From Phlebiopsis flavidoalba (Eukaryota; Basidiomycota; Agaricomycetes; Polyporales; Phanerochaetaceae): DNA of 64,000 bases. The DNA is taken from assembly GCA_035772785.1 (NCBI GenBank), contig JAOCPU010000007.1:686001-750000 (forward strand). Reading direction: 5' to 3'. Made by a program: the position numbers and the translations under genes. The notes under the pieces are model-generated. The model searched no databases, had not been told where the DNA came from, and saw only the letters and a program-made list of their open reading frames with translations. Positions 1 to 12,649 of this stretch are shown one piece after another; position 1 is the first letter of the stretch, and each line of letters opens with the position of its first letter.

Positions 1-681
1 GGTGTGTCTCGCCACCAGAATCCTGTTTCTTGTAGGATGAGAAAACGGACGGGTAGCTGGGGAGGTCAGGCTCGCACCTGAATGGCGTCCTCGCATAGTT
101 TCTCGCACTGTCCTGTGCCGCCTTTTCCACTTGAATGACGTCCTAGCACGTGTAAGATGCCAGTTTTTCTTGCCACAGCTATCTCGTCCAGGATACAGTT
201 CCTGGACAGTATGGCGCCGGGATCGTCGACGGAAACGGTTCTCATTCAGCATCTTGGCCCCCGTACTCGGGATCGGATCGGGGTAGTTGGTAGACCTGAG
301 AACTGGTATACGTAAGATTTGGTAGGCATGCTAAGAAGGCCTGGACGTACCCCAATCCAGTTTATTCCCGACGGCTCATGGGTGATCAGCTAGCACGACC
401 GCTTGCCCACAGGGGACTGGCGTCGACCGCCACCCACGCCGTCTCGAGTGTCTTGACCGCGAATACCCCATCATCCACCAGCGTTGGCTTCGAAGTCGCC
501 ATGGTGTGTACTGCCCCCTCGGTCATCTCCAGCAGCTCCGCGTCCATTCACTTGTCTGCCTCATTTGGGATTGGGCTTCGATGACCATGAGCCTTCGTCC
601 GGACGCTGGTTTGCTTTTATCCGCGTGCCTTTTCACCTTCTTTTCCTCAGCAGCTCCAAATGAGGTCGGCAGACCAGCCAT
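1..681 (-). CDS. unidentified protein, 3' end outside the window
   Basis: On the minus strand a plausible start (Met-Ala-Gly-Leu-Pro-Thr-Ser-Phe-Gly, ATG complement at 679-681) is followed by a lysine-rich hydrophilic stretch. Further down is a readable segment beginning near 500 (Met-Ala-Thr-Ser-Lys-Pro-Thr-Leu-Val-Asp-Asp) that stays open for about 38 codons. The segments are in different frames, as in most genes of this window. The last 120 bases also read as a charged, Tyr/Ser/Pro-containing peptide without a stop. I recognise no domain. It could be a short-exon gene cut by the window edge, or chance open frames in GC-balanced DNA. Confidence 0.3.
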
Positions 682-1410
682 CACACGAAGTTGCTTCGAA
701 CCTAGGATCGGGGCAGCTTCCCGGCGTAGAAAGGAGCAGATGAAAGCGGCACAGGCAATAGCTTTCCCGATGCGAAGTGTGCCACGCCTTCGCGGACAGG
801 TTGTCTACTGTGATCCCGTCGGTCCGGCTTCATCCGATGGCCACCAAGTTCACAGGTGGTCGGCAAACGCAAATCGACGTTGCGCGGGACAGAGTCGAAA
901 ACGGTTCAGGCGCTGTCCTCTAGAAAACTGCGATCGGATGTTCGGGGTCCAAGGAACAGATCCACGAGAGCGTCGCTGAGGGGTTTGCTGCACGGGCTTT
1001 TCTGCCTCTTCCTAATGCCTTTCAAGAGCGGTGCTGGCAGTGAGATTCGAGTTTGTTGTAAACTGGGTGTTGCTCCCTTCTTAATACGGCCTTGCTTCTT
1101 GTGAGATGGAAAGCATCTCGGGACTAGTCCGCCGTGGTGAAGCTTTGTAATTATGATCTCCTGTCCTTTTACGGGTTCGAATAATATCAGTTGCACGACT
1201 TCACTGTGAAAAGTGACAGTGAGGATTAAGACGATACGATACTTCCAGCCTCTGTGAGCTGTAGGTGAGTGCGGTAGGGCAAGTCGCGTGTGCACTGTGC
1301 AACTCGCCACTGAATTGCCAGAACTGTCTGTGGATAAGATAACCACGTGGGACACCCAGCTGCACGGATGGCTTACTGATTAATAACTCCTAAAAGGGAC
1401 TTTATCTCAA

Positions 1411-1494
1411 TCCCTGGTAGTATATCGGTTAGTACACGCGCCTGTCATCTCTGAAGGTGCGCGCGAAAGCGGGGTTCGACTCCCCGCCAGGGAG
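1411..1494 (+). tRNA. tRNA-Asp(GUC) with a short intron
   Basis: The acceptor stem TCCCTGG pairs fully with CCAGGGA, with G73 as discriminator. The T arm is CGGGG-TTCGACT-CCCCG. The anticodon stem CGCGC/GCGCG closes a loop with U33, anticodon GTC and A37, followed by an intron of about 10 nt before position 38. The D arm carries GGTTAGTA. A run of T residues follows directly. All stems are intact, so it is probably functional. Confidence 0.93.
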
Positions 1495-1497
1495 GTC

Positions 1498-1504
1498 TTT
1501 TTTT
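1498..1504 (+). terminator. RNA polymerase III terminator of tRNA-Asp
   Basis: Seven T residues begin four bases after the tRNA 3' end, the usual Pol III stop signal. Confidence 0.85.
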
Positions 1505-3300
1505 CACCCCCAGGTTGCAGCCAAGGCCCATCGAATCTCGATTTTACGCGATCAAAATTGTACATGTGGCGTCGGCGGTCGCCATTTTGAGTAGCCCGAG
1601 CCTTGCCAAATTGCCATCACAGTTGCACCTGGCCTACCTACACCCATCTTAGGGCTCAGACAGTCGACGGTATCTTTCTTCTGCACAGTTTTGCGAGAAG
1701 TCAGAATATGTCCAGATCCGTTGGGACTCCCTCTTGTGCCCCCAAAATTCCAGAGTTTCAATCAAATTCCACGACCAATGACTATCGCATACGGCTGGAT
1801 GAAGATCCTTTTTGGAAGGTAAAGAATAACAAACTCCCAGTGGACACCAACGCGGCTTAAATGGTTGGTACGATCCGATACCTTCAAGCCGTACAAAAGT
1901 CCCCAAGACGTGTTGCCCATTGGGTTGTGTTCCTGTATTTGCTTTCATGGGCCCCTATCTCGTCAAGTCTAATAGCGACTCAAGTACAACAAAAGGCCGA
2001 ATGAAGAGATCAAACGGGAAGGCCATATGGCAAACAGACACAGGCAAGAGTCTAGGACTTGAACGACCACAAGCAGGATGCTGGTATGTATGTTCCATTT
2101 CGCTAGTTTTTTGAGCCAGTTGGACTACAGAGGAAAGGATCAACGCAGGCCGGAACCAGCCAGTTCGTGGACGCGCTAATTGCGAAGAAGGTACAAACAA
2201 CATCCGGACGCAGTAAAAGTGGTCTTATTTTACCTCATCCATGGTCAGATCAGAACAGCTCTCGCGCGTTCGCGATGGTTAGGCATCATAGCGCACGCAC
2301 GATTTACAATTATGTAGCATCAAATCCCCCAGATGAGAACAAGATATCGCGCTGTAAGCCGCGCCGCCAGCTGTAGACAATATCTCTCCCGACTCAGGTC
2401 CATCACTTTTCCACAAACATATCCCACCACAAGGACAAACTATGAACGAAGCTACCAAACGTCACAGCCAAGAGCGACAGGAATTGGCGTCGATGTGCGT
2501 GTTTCAGGGTGGCCCTACCGCTGTCACTGTTATTCCGTCGACAAGGTTTTCACAGCTACCCCTCTGTTTGGATTGTGAGTCCGACTCCCTTTCCCTCGCG
2601 TTCTATAGCCTCATAAATCTCTCCAGCGTGCGCCAACCCTTCTCGCCTCATGTCCTCAATGGACTACAACAGGACGGTGCACCTTTTTGGCCCGAAAGGT
2701 ATGAAAAACAAACGCTACGGTCCCCCTGGCGAGCTATAGATTACGACGCGGTACAGGACTGTGAGCGCGGTGGATATGATGCCAAATTCTGAGAAACCGC
2801 AATAACTGGGTATGCTTACCTATCAATCATCCCAGGATGATGAGTACGCGTAGCCTCTTGCATCTGCGGCTTTGGCCGCTGCTGAATGCTGCTAAGACGT
2901 CTATGCAGATCTCGCTAAGACATGTTGGCAAAATCGCACATATCCCAAAGTTCGCTGTAGAGAGAAAGACATCAGCGCATCAGACCATGTTCCAGTCCAG
3001 TAAATGACTTACGGCGACAACTGGTATTTCGACATCACTGTGAAGCTTTGATTTTTCTCTGAGTGCGCATTCTGTGTCAACTTGTTTACAGCTTGAGGAA
3101 GTGATACCCGCAGAAGAAGAACAACGGTGCCTGTCGTGGTGCTGGGGAGGCTCTGGAACCCATCCGCCTGCAGAGGTCACCCCCTGGCTTGGTCCGCACC
3201 TTCTGTCTGCCGCAGACAGGAGGATTAACTGTGAACGCAAAGAAGCCCTGCAAGAAATGTTTTCGTCAATGAACTACGCAGACAAAATGTGTCCGTATGT
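1505..3300. other. no gene recognised
   Basis: Only short open frames occur here on both strands. The longest is 116 codons at 2442-2792 (+), and its composition shows no family I know. It may hold exons of a frame-broken gene, but nothing can be supported. Confidence 0.3.
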
Positions 3301-3559
3301 CATGGAATTATGACCTGGAGCGTTTTTTTCTGTCGAAGAGACACACAATAAAAGTATCTTCCCCCCCGTGTCCAAAGCCTTGGGACTCTCGTGCTTCCAT
3401 CACCATGCGAAGCATGAGCAAAGCATTTTAACAAGAGCTTTGTGGACTCATCTGAGTGCAGAGCGAGTCTGCACTAAGCGTAGCGCGCAGGACCACTGGG
3501 GACTGTTACATATAACCAGAGTTGTTTGCGGCACGAAGGACAGTCAATCGATGACACTT

Positions 3560-4023
3560 CCTGTCTTCCAACGCGTCTGACGAGAACTTGTCAAGCTCAG
3601 TCCTTGAGGAAGGGGTGTCCACGTCGAGAAAGGGACAACCACAAACACGACCAGCAGCATTGCGCTAATTGTGGGAGCCCCAATGAACCTCAAGATGCGT
3701 GCTCCGGGATTGGTGCAGGAAGAAGTTCTTCTGCTCGCGGGAAGTGCCAGCGGGTAAGTCTTTTCACCTGAAGCATTTACGTCCAGACGATATTGATGCT
3801 TGATATCTCAGGCGGCTTGGGCGGGAGGCCACAAGAAAGAATGTTGAACTCAAAGAACAAAGTAGCTGAAAGTGGCGGCTCGTACGTCCGCAGAGCTCGC
3901 CAAATCCAAACACGTCCTATCATACCATTTGCGGGGCCAACGATGGAACTACAAACTAGCCACTACGAGAATCAGCTCTCGATTCACACCATCTCCATTG
4001 AATATTACCAGAGTGGGCGTTAG
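3560..4023 (+). CDS. MYND-type zinc-finger protein (C-terminal part)
   Basis: A MYND zinc finger can be read at about 3655-3860. It starts Cys-Ala-Asn-Cys-Gly followed by Asn-Glu-Pro, then a Cys-Ser-Gly pair region, then Lys-Lys-Phe-Phe-Cys-Ser-Arg-Glu-Cys-Gln-Arg. An intron runs from GTAAGT near 3754 to an AG near 3811. The finger then finishes Ala-Ala-Trp-Ala-Gly-Gly-His-Lys-Lys-Glu-Cys. This C-x2-C ... C-x3-C ... H-x3-C order and the aromatic residues are diagnostic of MYND, a protein-protein interaction module. At least two 1-nt frame breaks lie inside the finger. Upstream, a Ser/Glu-rich linker (about 3570-3650) leads in. Downstream an open frame ends at a TAG at 4021-4023. The N-terminal exons were not recognised, so the true start and full domain layout are unknown. 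The gene is convergent with cdc20. Confidence 0.6.
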
Positions 4024-4184
4024 CTGATAATGGATATCAAATCTATGAAAGCGTTGTATTACAAGTAAATACTATACATCCTATTTGTACCCGTGCGGAC
4101 AAAACACGAAACGATCAGAGTCGTAATCTGCACATTGACAAAACATGAGAGCTATATGAGGATTGACTCATGATGAAGTGCCGT

Positions 4185-5967
4185 CTAGCGAATGCTCAGA
4201 ATGCCGCTATGGGTGCTCGAACGACCCAGATTCCTTTGCATCCTTTTGTTTTCTTCACCTTTGGAAAACGTCCCCCATACCCTCCAGAACTTGAGGAGTT
4301 TTTTTCATCGCCCAGCACCCGTGACTACCATATCTCCAGCGGACTGAATGGCGCTCCAAAGCACAAGAGAATCATGGGCGTTCAACGTATCTCAATGCGG
4401 GACACGCTCCTGGATGGGTAGCTGTGAATCATGAGACAGAGTTCGTGGGGAAACCGTGTGTCCGTGAGGAACTCCTTGCGGTGTGGAACCATTGGATGGA
4501 GGTAATTTGGGACGGTGTGGTTGAGTGAGTGAAGTCTTGCAACAGTCGTCGTATTCCGTATATCGACGTGGACTAGTAGCGTCGTTGGTTCCTCCTCACG
4601 GAGGCGGAGAGGGCGGCGCTGCCATGGACACCATGCAAACAGCCTATGGATTATTAGAACGACTATAGCGAGTAGTAGTAGACGCAAACGAGAGCCTTGA
4701 CAGGCAGCGTCGTGTATTACGTTTTGTCCACTCGCGACCGTGCTGCGAGAGCCCGAAGCCAACGCGTGTCGCCCACGCGGCACAGTCCCAGACGTTCACG
4801 ACATTGTCGTTGCCACCACCGATCTGGCGCTAGTAGTTCTCCGTCCTCGCGCCATTTGAGACCACAAACTACTTGTCGCCCGATCTCCTATGACGAAGAA
4901 GCTCGCCAACCTTGTGTCTGGCGATCCGCACCATCGTGGTGCCAGATACTTCCGTCAGCGCAGCCTAGGAAGTTAGAAGGATGTCTGGTTCCACGACAGG
5001 CATGCGACCTGCATGGGAGTGCCCCGCCCATCGTCCTCAATTTTGACTGCGTCTCGATGTCCGCACAGTTCCACCTCCCCCGTTGCAAAGGCCGACACCG
5101 AGGAATTGTCCGTCTGCAGAGCAATCGACGGCCGAGACATACGACCCTTCAGGGGTGCTTCTCCTAGCTCGACAACTTCTCCAGATTCCGCCTTCCAAAT
5201 GTAGGTTGCCGTATCGAGGGCGACAGCAAGTATGTTCATTGCGCCCCAGCTGACAAGGTTCAAATAGAAGCATTCGTCTGGTGCGATGCCCGGCGCGTCG
5301 AGGACCCGTTCAGGTTGGGTATCGACGATCCGTCTCGCGTCTTGTTGGTTGCAGAAGAGGTTTGAAGACGGCAAGGCACCAGGGCGAGCGTACAGTGGCT
5401 TCACAAGCTCTCTTTGTTGCGAGAGCATGGTGTCGGAAGACGCTGGTGGAGGGGGTTCATGGTAGGCAAGAACACGTTTGTTGAGGGGGACTCCTACTGC
5501 TGCAGCAAGGCGCGCCGTATGCCCTGGCGATGATGGCTCGGAGTTCAGGTTCATTGAATCAAGTGAGCCGCAACCTCGTCAACCGCTGTGTCACGAGTAG
5601 TTATGAAGAAGCGATCTCGATTGTCTCTCTGCTGCTGGTTCAGTGATGGCCGCCACACCCTATATACAGAGTACTCACAGCGGGTTGCGAACGACCTAGA
5701 CCGCTTGGTCTCGGGGCTTCTTTGGCGGGGGAAAACGTAGTCTCTCTTGTGACGACGTTTCGATCCGGCTTTCTACGCCACCCATTGCGGATGAGGCCCG
5801 TTACTGGCCTGACGGCGAAGACGAATCGTTAAACCTCAAAAATGATCCACTGGTCGGCCGCTTTCTGCGGTGAAAGTTGCCGACTTTTGCTTCCGCTAGC
5901 AGCCTTTGCAGAGCTAATAAACGGGTTTGTGAGGTCAGCCCTACCCTTCGTTGGCGAAGGGTTCCAT
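4185..5967 (-). CDS. cdc20: APC/C activator Cdc20 (WD40 protein), frame-broken
   Basis: Cdc20 recruits mitotic substrates to the anaphase-promoting complex. At 5554-4973 the frame contains Asn-Lys-Arg-Val-Leu-Ala-Tyr-His-Glu and then the Cdc20 signature Pro-Glu-Arg-Val-Leu-Asp-Ala-Pro-Gly before the first WD40 blade (Phe-Tyr-Leu-Asn-Leu-Val-Ser-Trp). Further blades continue in shifted frames: Leu-Gly-Val-Gly-Leu near 5120, Cys-Ala-Asp-Gly-Ser-Ile-Trp-His-His near 4950, and His-Arg-Lys-Glu-Phe-Leu near 4470. The protein ends Ser-Ile-Leu-Ser-Ile-Arg-stop near 4185, which is the conserved C-terminal IR tail that docks on APC/C. A C-box-like Asp-Arg-Phe with Thr-Thr-Arg-Asp lies just upstream near 5600, and an intron (GTGAGT ... 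CTGAACCAG) lies near 5640-5690. The ATG at 5967 opens a plausible N-terminus. The Pro-Glu-Arg-Val-Leu motif separates it from Cdh1. Several 1-nt breaks interrupt the blades. Confidence 0.9.
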
Positions 5968-8900
5968 GCGTAGCGCGTTGAAACCGCGGGACGCCAGATC
6001 CTGTCAAAGGCGTTCTTTTCTCTGAGCGAGAGCGTTGACGAGAGGGAGTTTTAAGGAGTTGTAAGACATAAGAGTACACTGTGAGGATAACCGAATAATT
6101 GACATTTCGCGACGAAAGTGCGACGAAGAGACGAAAACGCTATGGCTGAAGACGCGTGAACCGCACCTCGGACTCTCGAACCCAACATGGTGGTCACGTG
6201 GCGGGCAAGCTTTCTCCGACTCCCGACCCACTACAGAGCTGAAGGGCTCGCTCTCGCGTGTACCATGTCTTCGAATTCCTCCTAGTGAAACTACTACTCG
6301 GCAGTCCCTCAGAGTCCCTCCCGCCCATCCCGAGGCGTTCGCTACCTTGTCCTTACCCTTGCCTCTCCCCTCGCCTCGAGCCACTGTTGTATCTACATCT
6401 TACTCGCGAGCTCCTCGATATGTTTTCGGCTCTCCGCGATGGGCTAGAGCTTTTGCTACGCGATCTGGCTTGCGCGTGTTCATCCTGAGATGGCCTTGGA
6501 TCCTTGTGATAGGCCGCATTCCAAGAGTGTTGTTCTTGAGTCGAATTTTGAACTCCTGGCAGCGATTTGAGAAAGGACCGAGCTGCTGGCCACACTTCTC
6601 AATGATGGCAAAGCAGATCTATTTGTTTAACAGTTCAGGTCTATCGACAGGATGGCCACCTGTCGGTCCCCCTGACTCAACAACATACTTCGTCGCCGCG
6701 ACACGATACTGATTATGTATTCTAGTCATAGTGTCTGCGACCCGGGACGAACAGTTGTGTGAATCTTACGTCGAAAGTCGCGCTCTCATAACGCGTCGAA
6801 GACTGGGGGAACATCTCGGTCTCGCGTCGGGTATTTCAGCATGACGACATAGAACAGAGGTCAGTACGACATACACCCCGCTCTGGAGTACTGAATGCGC
6901 ATTCAATATCCATCCTTATAGCAAATCTGTGTGGTTTCTGTCACTCGAAAACCGCACTCCGTACATGCGTCGACGCATGGCTATGCAAATTGGGCGAACG
7001 TTCAGTGTGCGACCCCGAATGCGCGTTCTCGTGATAGTGTGGACCCACCGTTTCATTCGATGACGCCAGCAGCTCGGTCGCAGCCACATCGCTCACTTTG
7101 GCATGTGCCAGGGATTGTAACGGCACATGGGAACTCCACTACTGTCCATCTTGGCTTCACGCTGTTAGAACCTCGTTTCTGATAGGGATATCTTGTGCTC
7201 GTTAGTCTACAATACCCACCCGGCCTCCGCACATTCATGTCGTTATTCAGATAAGTGCATTCAGCTATCTCTGCCGCTTACTTTCCATTCGTGACTGTTT
7301 GTATCAGAACGTGCGCCCCACAGTGAAGATCGGAGCGCCATGACAGGCCTGTCCTCGCCGCGTATGTAAGTCCGCCAGAGAGAGACTCCAGCTCTAATCT
7401 GGCTCGCCATCATAATGCTCATTCGAGGAGGTAGTTCTAATGTCTCATGTCGGTGGAGATTCGTGTGTTTTCTGCTCCACAAAACAGACAGACAAAGGAA
7501 AGCCCTCACGCCTTTCTCTCATGGGGAAAACGACCACATTTTTGATCGATCGACTGTTTCATCTAGACACGATTAAAAGGCGAGCGGGTTCGATTACTGA
7601 CAGCATCCCAACCTCTGTTTTGTTCCAGTCTCTTTTCCAACTGGCCTGCGCTATAATGTCTGCCCGCATGATCGCATCTCGCCCAGTTTGGTATTCTTTG
7701 CTGTTCGGCCGAAACAGGCCGGTAATGTCACAAATAATGACATCATGTGCTGTGCCAGCACTGAGAATGTACGATACCTTCTATTCTTACCTTGACTGAA
7801 ACGGGGGGGGGGGGGACAATATACAATCCTGACAGGCTGACTCTAACGCCTGGTTCAGTTATCCTCGACGCTATTGGCATTCAGTGCAAGCGACGTGATG
7901 GCCTCATCGGCCTCGATTGCAGCCCCGTCAAGCATTGCTGGGGGGCTTGGCACAGGCTCCGAATGTAGCGGAACGACTGCTGGCACAGTGCACTAGTGGG
8001 ATTACGGTATGTCTACAACGGCGTCATGAATCATATTCATCATTAAACCACTTTTTGGACCACTTGACATGCTCGCGTAGCACTCTATCGGTATTGTGGT
8101 TTGGCGTGTGCCTGTCTCTGCTTAATGCCGTTCCTCGATCGCCGCATGTGCGTGTGTCTGCATACGGACTATCCTCACCAAAAGGCAGGAAATTAGGCAT
8201 AGAAAGTGTAACAGTATGGCTGGAAGTATCGTGGGCAATGTAATCCTTGGTGAAACAGCTGTATATATTTTTGGGCTTCCGTCTCAATGTGAAATGAACA
8301 ATATGTTTATGAGCTCAATGCCCTGCACTCAAACTTGTACATCGCGAAATCTGCGTTCTGTACACAGGCAAGACAGTTGTGTTTGCTTCAGATATATTCC
8401 GGTCCGTACGGTGGCCTTCCTGGTCTAACCAGGCTGCTGCTGAGGACCAGGTAGGGGACAGCGGAGTGAATCCCATCGGATACCGAGCTGACTTGTACGC
8501 TTCTCGCGCTCTTGCTGATATTGGCGTCGAAGGAAGAATAATCCCCAAAGTACCCCAGCAGGACCATCTGATTGTCTCATTAGTAATACTTCGACTAGTA
8601 AGGTTTCGATCAGCAAGGGAGGACTTACAATTAACCCAAACTACCCAGATAAGCACTTGCTCCGCTACTCACAGGCCTACCAGTGTAAAGAGGCCACTCG
8701 ACTCTGAATACAGTGCGTACCTACAATTTCAACAGTTGTTTTGTGCAGCTCACATGGTACTGTGCAGTAGTAGATAGCTCTCACCTGGTAGAGGGACGCG
8801 AAAGATGATGAAGAGACAAAAACGGCGTGTAAGTAGTTTTGAAGAGGACGATGACGTACCGGCATGAAGGATATCTTCTTGAAATGAAACAAAGCCACCC

Positions 8901-11900
8901 AGGACAGCTGTAGCAGGTACAGCACGAAAAGCGTGACTCCCCCATTTCTTGTGCGTATCGTTGAGATGCGCCGCGCCGCTCTTGTTCACCCGGCGGTAAC
9001 ACCACATGAAAAACCCGATAACGATAGTTTGGCAAAGCTGTGTAAAAGTCATACTTTGTGTGGTATGTCTCACTAAGCACGTATACGCTTACTAGACTCA
9101 CGGGTCGACCGCCCACTGGATGATCCAGTGTAATTTGAACCATAAAATAGTCAAAGGTGCCGCAGACATTTTAGTTTTTATTATTTCCTCGCCACGATCG
9201 CGCACAATGTGGCAAGCCCACAATGTCCAGTAGCCCGAATCCTACAGGAGCCAAAAAATGAGCAATACAGATGCGCAAATCAATATAACTGTGGCTCGAA
9301 TGTGGGTTGTTAGCGGCTCGGGGATGAGCTTGGGCCCGTTGTGAGGAAATTTCCCTTGACATGCGTATGGCCCCCGAGCATTCTGGAGTGTGCGGTTGTA
9401 CGACATAAATTATCAAGTGTATATGCAGCAACCTTTAACAAAATGCATCCTGATCATTAGCAGGCCACTGTTACTCCTCGGAAGGCGCATTTCAGCTGTT
9501 TTGTGAAACACTCACGTCAAACAGAGCACTCGATCAGATCATGGGCTGGATTGACTCTAGTACGACTCTCTCTGGTTGTTGCAGTGGTTACTCGCAACGC
9601 GGGGGCAGGTGGCGTGTGACATCTACGATGTTCGTTCCTCCATCGCCTAAGATGGTGAATGACTTATACGTATGTTTCCAGCATCACGTAGCCAGACAAC
9701 GAGGAGAAACGGTCCGTTCCCATAAAACCCTAATTCCATACAACTGGTATAGCCTGAGCTAGATACACTCAAATGTAACGTGAAGACAAAGATCGCCAAA
9801 AAGTGTAACCGTAACTTCCATACCAATAAGCGCACGCCGACTGTCTAGTAGCATCCACTGAGTAATTTCCGACCCCCCCCCCAACCTGGCTATCCGTCAT
9901 GCGACCATCGAGAAGAGATGTACGTGGCAGGCCCATACGTCGGCTGTCCTTCATGGATAAGATGCCCCCACACAGGAAAAGCAAGCCTGTTGAACCGTAA
10001 GCTAGCAGCGGATAGCGACTTATGGAAAGCCGAAGGAGCTGCAGTTCTCCCGGCATCACAATAGACAATCGAGGATCGAAGCGTAACTTTGGCGTGGGTA
10101 AATTGGGCCTGTGTCATGCAGATACCTTGCCACATACTTCGTGGTGAGCTCACTAGCCTACTCAATCACGGAACCCCTTGTACGTCCGAATGGACACTAA
10201 AGTCAAGACATCATCAAAAAGCTCAACAATGGATCCAAGTTTTCTTTTTTTTTTGGCGACGTTTCCGCCGATGATTCCGTCCTCCTTGACAACGACGGAC
10301 GAGACGTGAAACGGATAAGGGCGATATGGAATCCAACGGACATTCTAAAAAGCTCGTGGACTATCTTGTGTGGATTGAAACCCAACTGGCCTTCCGCATA
10401 TATGGATCTCTTCAACCTGCGTCAGCCAAGCGGAGCGCGCGCTACCACTTTTTTTTTGGTCTGTTGCCCGCCCAAGGTGCTCCCGGAGCACCGAAGTCTG
10501 GAGGCTTAGGAGCGCACACAAATCATTAAGGTATCCATAGCCAACTCGTATGGGACCTCACAAATTAGCAACCCGCATGTAGCTTTCTTGGCCGGCAACT
10601 CGGGACGCTTCCTGCATTTTGTGGAGATTGTTGGCTGTATTTCCCTAATCCCCATCGGTACCATTTGCAAGGACCTTTCCATACACACAGCGACCTAATC
10701 GTCGCTCATCTCACAAGGCCGCTAGAACTAGACCCTTTATCGCAGTCACAGAGAAAAACATGCAAGTCGCCGATTTCGGGAAGTTCTCGTCACCTGCATA
10801 AGCTAATTCACTTCGCAGATAACGAAGGTGTTCCGAGCGCATCAACCCGCGTTTAGCTAATACTCCGATGTAGCATCGAGCCGCCCCCCCGGTAGAACTC
10901 GATGGGACCCGTTCTATAATACGAGTCGACGGGTAGCGAGTAGAGCTTTAAGATATCTCGCTATTCGAACATGCTGTAAATAAAAACTTACGAACTGCGC
11001 TTAGGCACTCCAATCAAGCTCCGAGGGCCGTATTTCTTAAATCTCTCTTTCATCCCAGAATATTACGGTAATTCGTGGAGATTATAGTAGAAAGTATTTT
11101 AGAGCTTGTTGTCGATTTGACACCCGTGACTTTGAACCTTTGAACATTTCAAAAGCAGCAACTGGAACCCTATTCGTCGTGGACACGCGCGCTCAGTGTC
11201 TAAGTTATTAGTACTCAGTTACCATGATCCATGATTGCTTATAAAAAGTGAACGAGACCAGATTTTTGCTTTACTTGTGTTGGTACGGCGTCCATGTGAG
11301 ATTTGTTTCCAATGTCCGTGCCGGCCGGTATCTCGTTCGCGTCCAGCTAGCGCGCTCTAAAAAGGCGTACAGTCTCTTTAGTGTTCAAAGCCACTCAAAA
11401 AATGCATAATTTTTGCATAGCTTACACCTTCCCCATTCTCTTCCCCCATTTTTATTATGGTTGCAATCAACTACGAATTTATTCAATCTGGCGCTGGTTG
11501 GTTTGAGCTTAATGACTGTCCCGAACGCACCATACACGTCAAAAACAGCGTCAGCAATCGTGGCTCACACTTGCACCAATCGTGCCCGCACACTCAGAGC
11601 TCTATCTTCCATCCTAGGTCGTGGAACACGGCGCAGTGGTTAAGATGGGTTCTTGCATGAGACATCAACAGATGCCTAACCTTAGCGCGGTAATAATATC
11701 TAACATGTTGCCGAAGCCCGTACTCAAGGGCCAACGGCAAGAACGTTGCGCCGCCGGGAAAGACACAACCTATCAAGGGCCTCTCTCTTGCTCCTCCATA
11801 TCGTATGCTATTCATTCCTTTCTCTTTGGCCTCCCATCTTGATATACACTGTGCGGCCTCCCAGGTACCAATCCAGAATGGTGGGGCTTAAATTCACAAG

Positions 11901-12050
11901 CCTTCACTTACTTCCCCCACTGCATAGTAACCATGTCAGGGAACCACGTGGTGGATCCGCATGTTCAACAATGTACCCTCTGTCGAGAACTACGCTAAAG
12001 CGTATCCCACTGAGGGTCAACCTGGGAATCTGGGTCCAGTACTGACATTT
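5968..12050. other. about 6 kb without a recognisable gene; several candidate coding patches
   Basis: No family was recognised. Patches that look coding are listed so that they can be re-read after error correction. One is an Arg/Ser-rich minus-strand stretch at 6353-6595. Another is a plus-strand frame at 7440-7799. On the minus strand, 8750-9143 contains a hydrophobic stretch followed by basic residues, and 9769-10165 contains one hydrophobic segment. A plus-strand patch lies at 10250-10440 (Asp-Ser-Val-Leu-Leu-Asp-Asn-Asp-Gly and then Lys-Leu-Val-Asp-Tyr-Leu). A run of 13 G residues lies at 7803-7815. 10,860-11,410 holds nothing I can identify. Confidence 0.3.
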
Positions 12051-12062
12051 CGTTAATCCCGG

Positions 12063-12494
12063 GTGGCCGTATCGTGCAAATATTGTCTGCATCTCACAGA
12101 TATCTCATCAGAGCTGACAACATTATTTTCAGTCAACAAGTTCTCTGAGACGGCAGGGACCATTTTTGTAAGTATCAGCCTTTTTATAATAAACCACTAT
12201 ATGTTTTATTCATGCGCATTCCAGGTACATAGGCGGGGGCTGTGACGGCGAACGAGGAAAACCTTGTATGTCATTCATCCCTGTTAACCGTCAAGGTGCT
12301 GATCGTGCTACTTTGCCTTGTAGGCAAAAATGCCAGATTGCAAGGACGCCTTCCACAAACCCGATGATACACATAAGTGCAAGTCGCATTGTCAGGGCAA
12401 GAATGTGAGTTTTTTTGAAAAAATGGCGCGAAATGACATCGGGGCACAAACTAACGACTACTCGTAGGTCGGTCTTGAGATCACGTTCTGTTAG
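12063..12494 (+). CDS. small cysteine-rich protein, four exons
   Basis: Four exons join in one frame through three phase-0 GT-AG introns: 12168-12232, 12266-12323 and 12405-12467. The last has a CTAAC branch site just before its CTCGTAG end. Exon 2 is exactly 11 codons, exon 3 is 27 codons and exon 4 is 8 codons plus TAG at 12492-12494. The encoded C-terminal part has spaced cysteines (Pro-Asp-Cys-Lys, His-Lys-Cys-Lys, Ser-His-Cys-Gln and a final Phe-Cys) and is hydrophilic. Unlike most genes here it needs no frame correction. The start is uncertain: an in-frame ATG lies at 12063, but another exon may exist upstream. I recognise no family. Size and cysteine content resemble small secreted fungal proteins, but I see no clear signal peptide. 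Confidence 0.45.
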
Positions 12495-12649
12495 CATCTC
12501 TTACACAAATGCCGCGAGTGATGTATCGTCGTACATGTAAGATAAAGCCTGTCAACCCAGTGGCGTTGGGTGCACTGCCAAATCAAGTGCACGATTTCTA
12601 TACGTTTGGAGTAAGAGACTATAATTTCGCTTGCGGTAATTCGAGCGAG

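Noticed and set aside
506..979. 157-codon plus-strand frame
   Set aside because: Composition is erratic and the opposite strand offers a better start context; no family resemblance.
4185..5967. WD40 gene as Cdh1/Fzr
   Set aside because: Pro-Glu-Arg-Val-Leu-Asp-Ala-Pro-Gly and the preceding Asn-Lys-Arg-Val-Leu-Ala region follow Cdc20 rather than Cdh1 (which has Tyr-Lys-Val-Leu-Asp-Ala-Pro).
7803..7815. Poly-G run (also C11 near 15,407 and A16 near 45,264) as functional elements
   Set aside because: Isolated homopolymers, prone to length error, with no associated structure.
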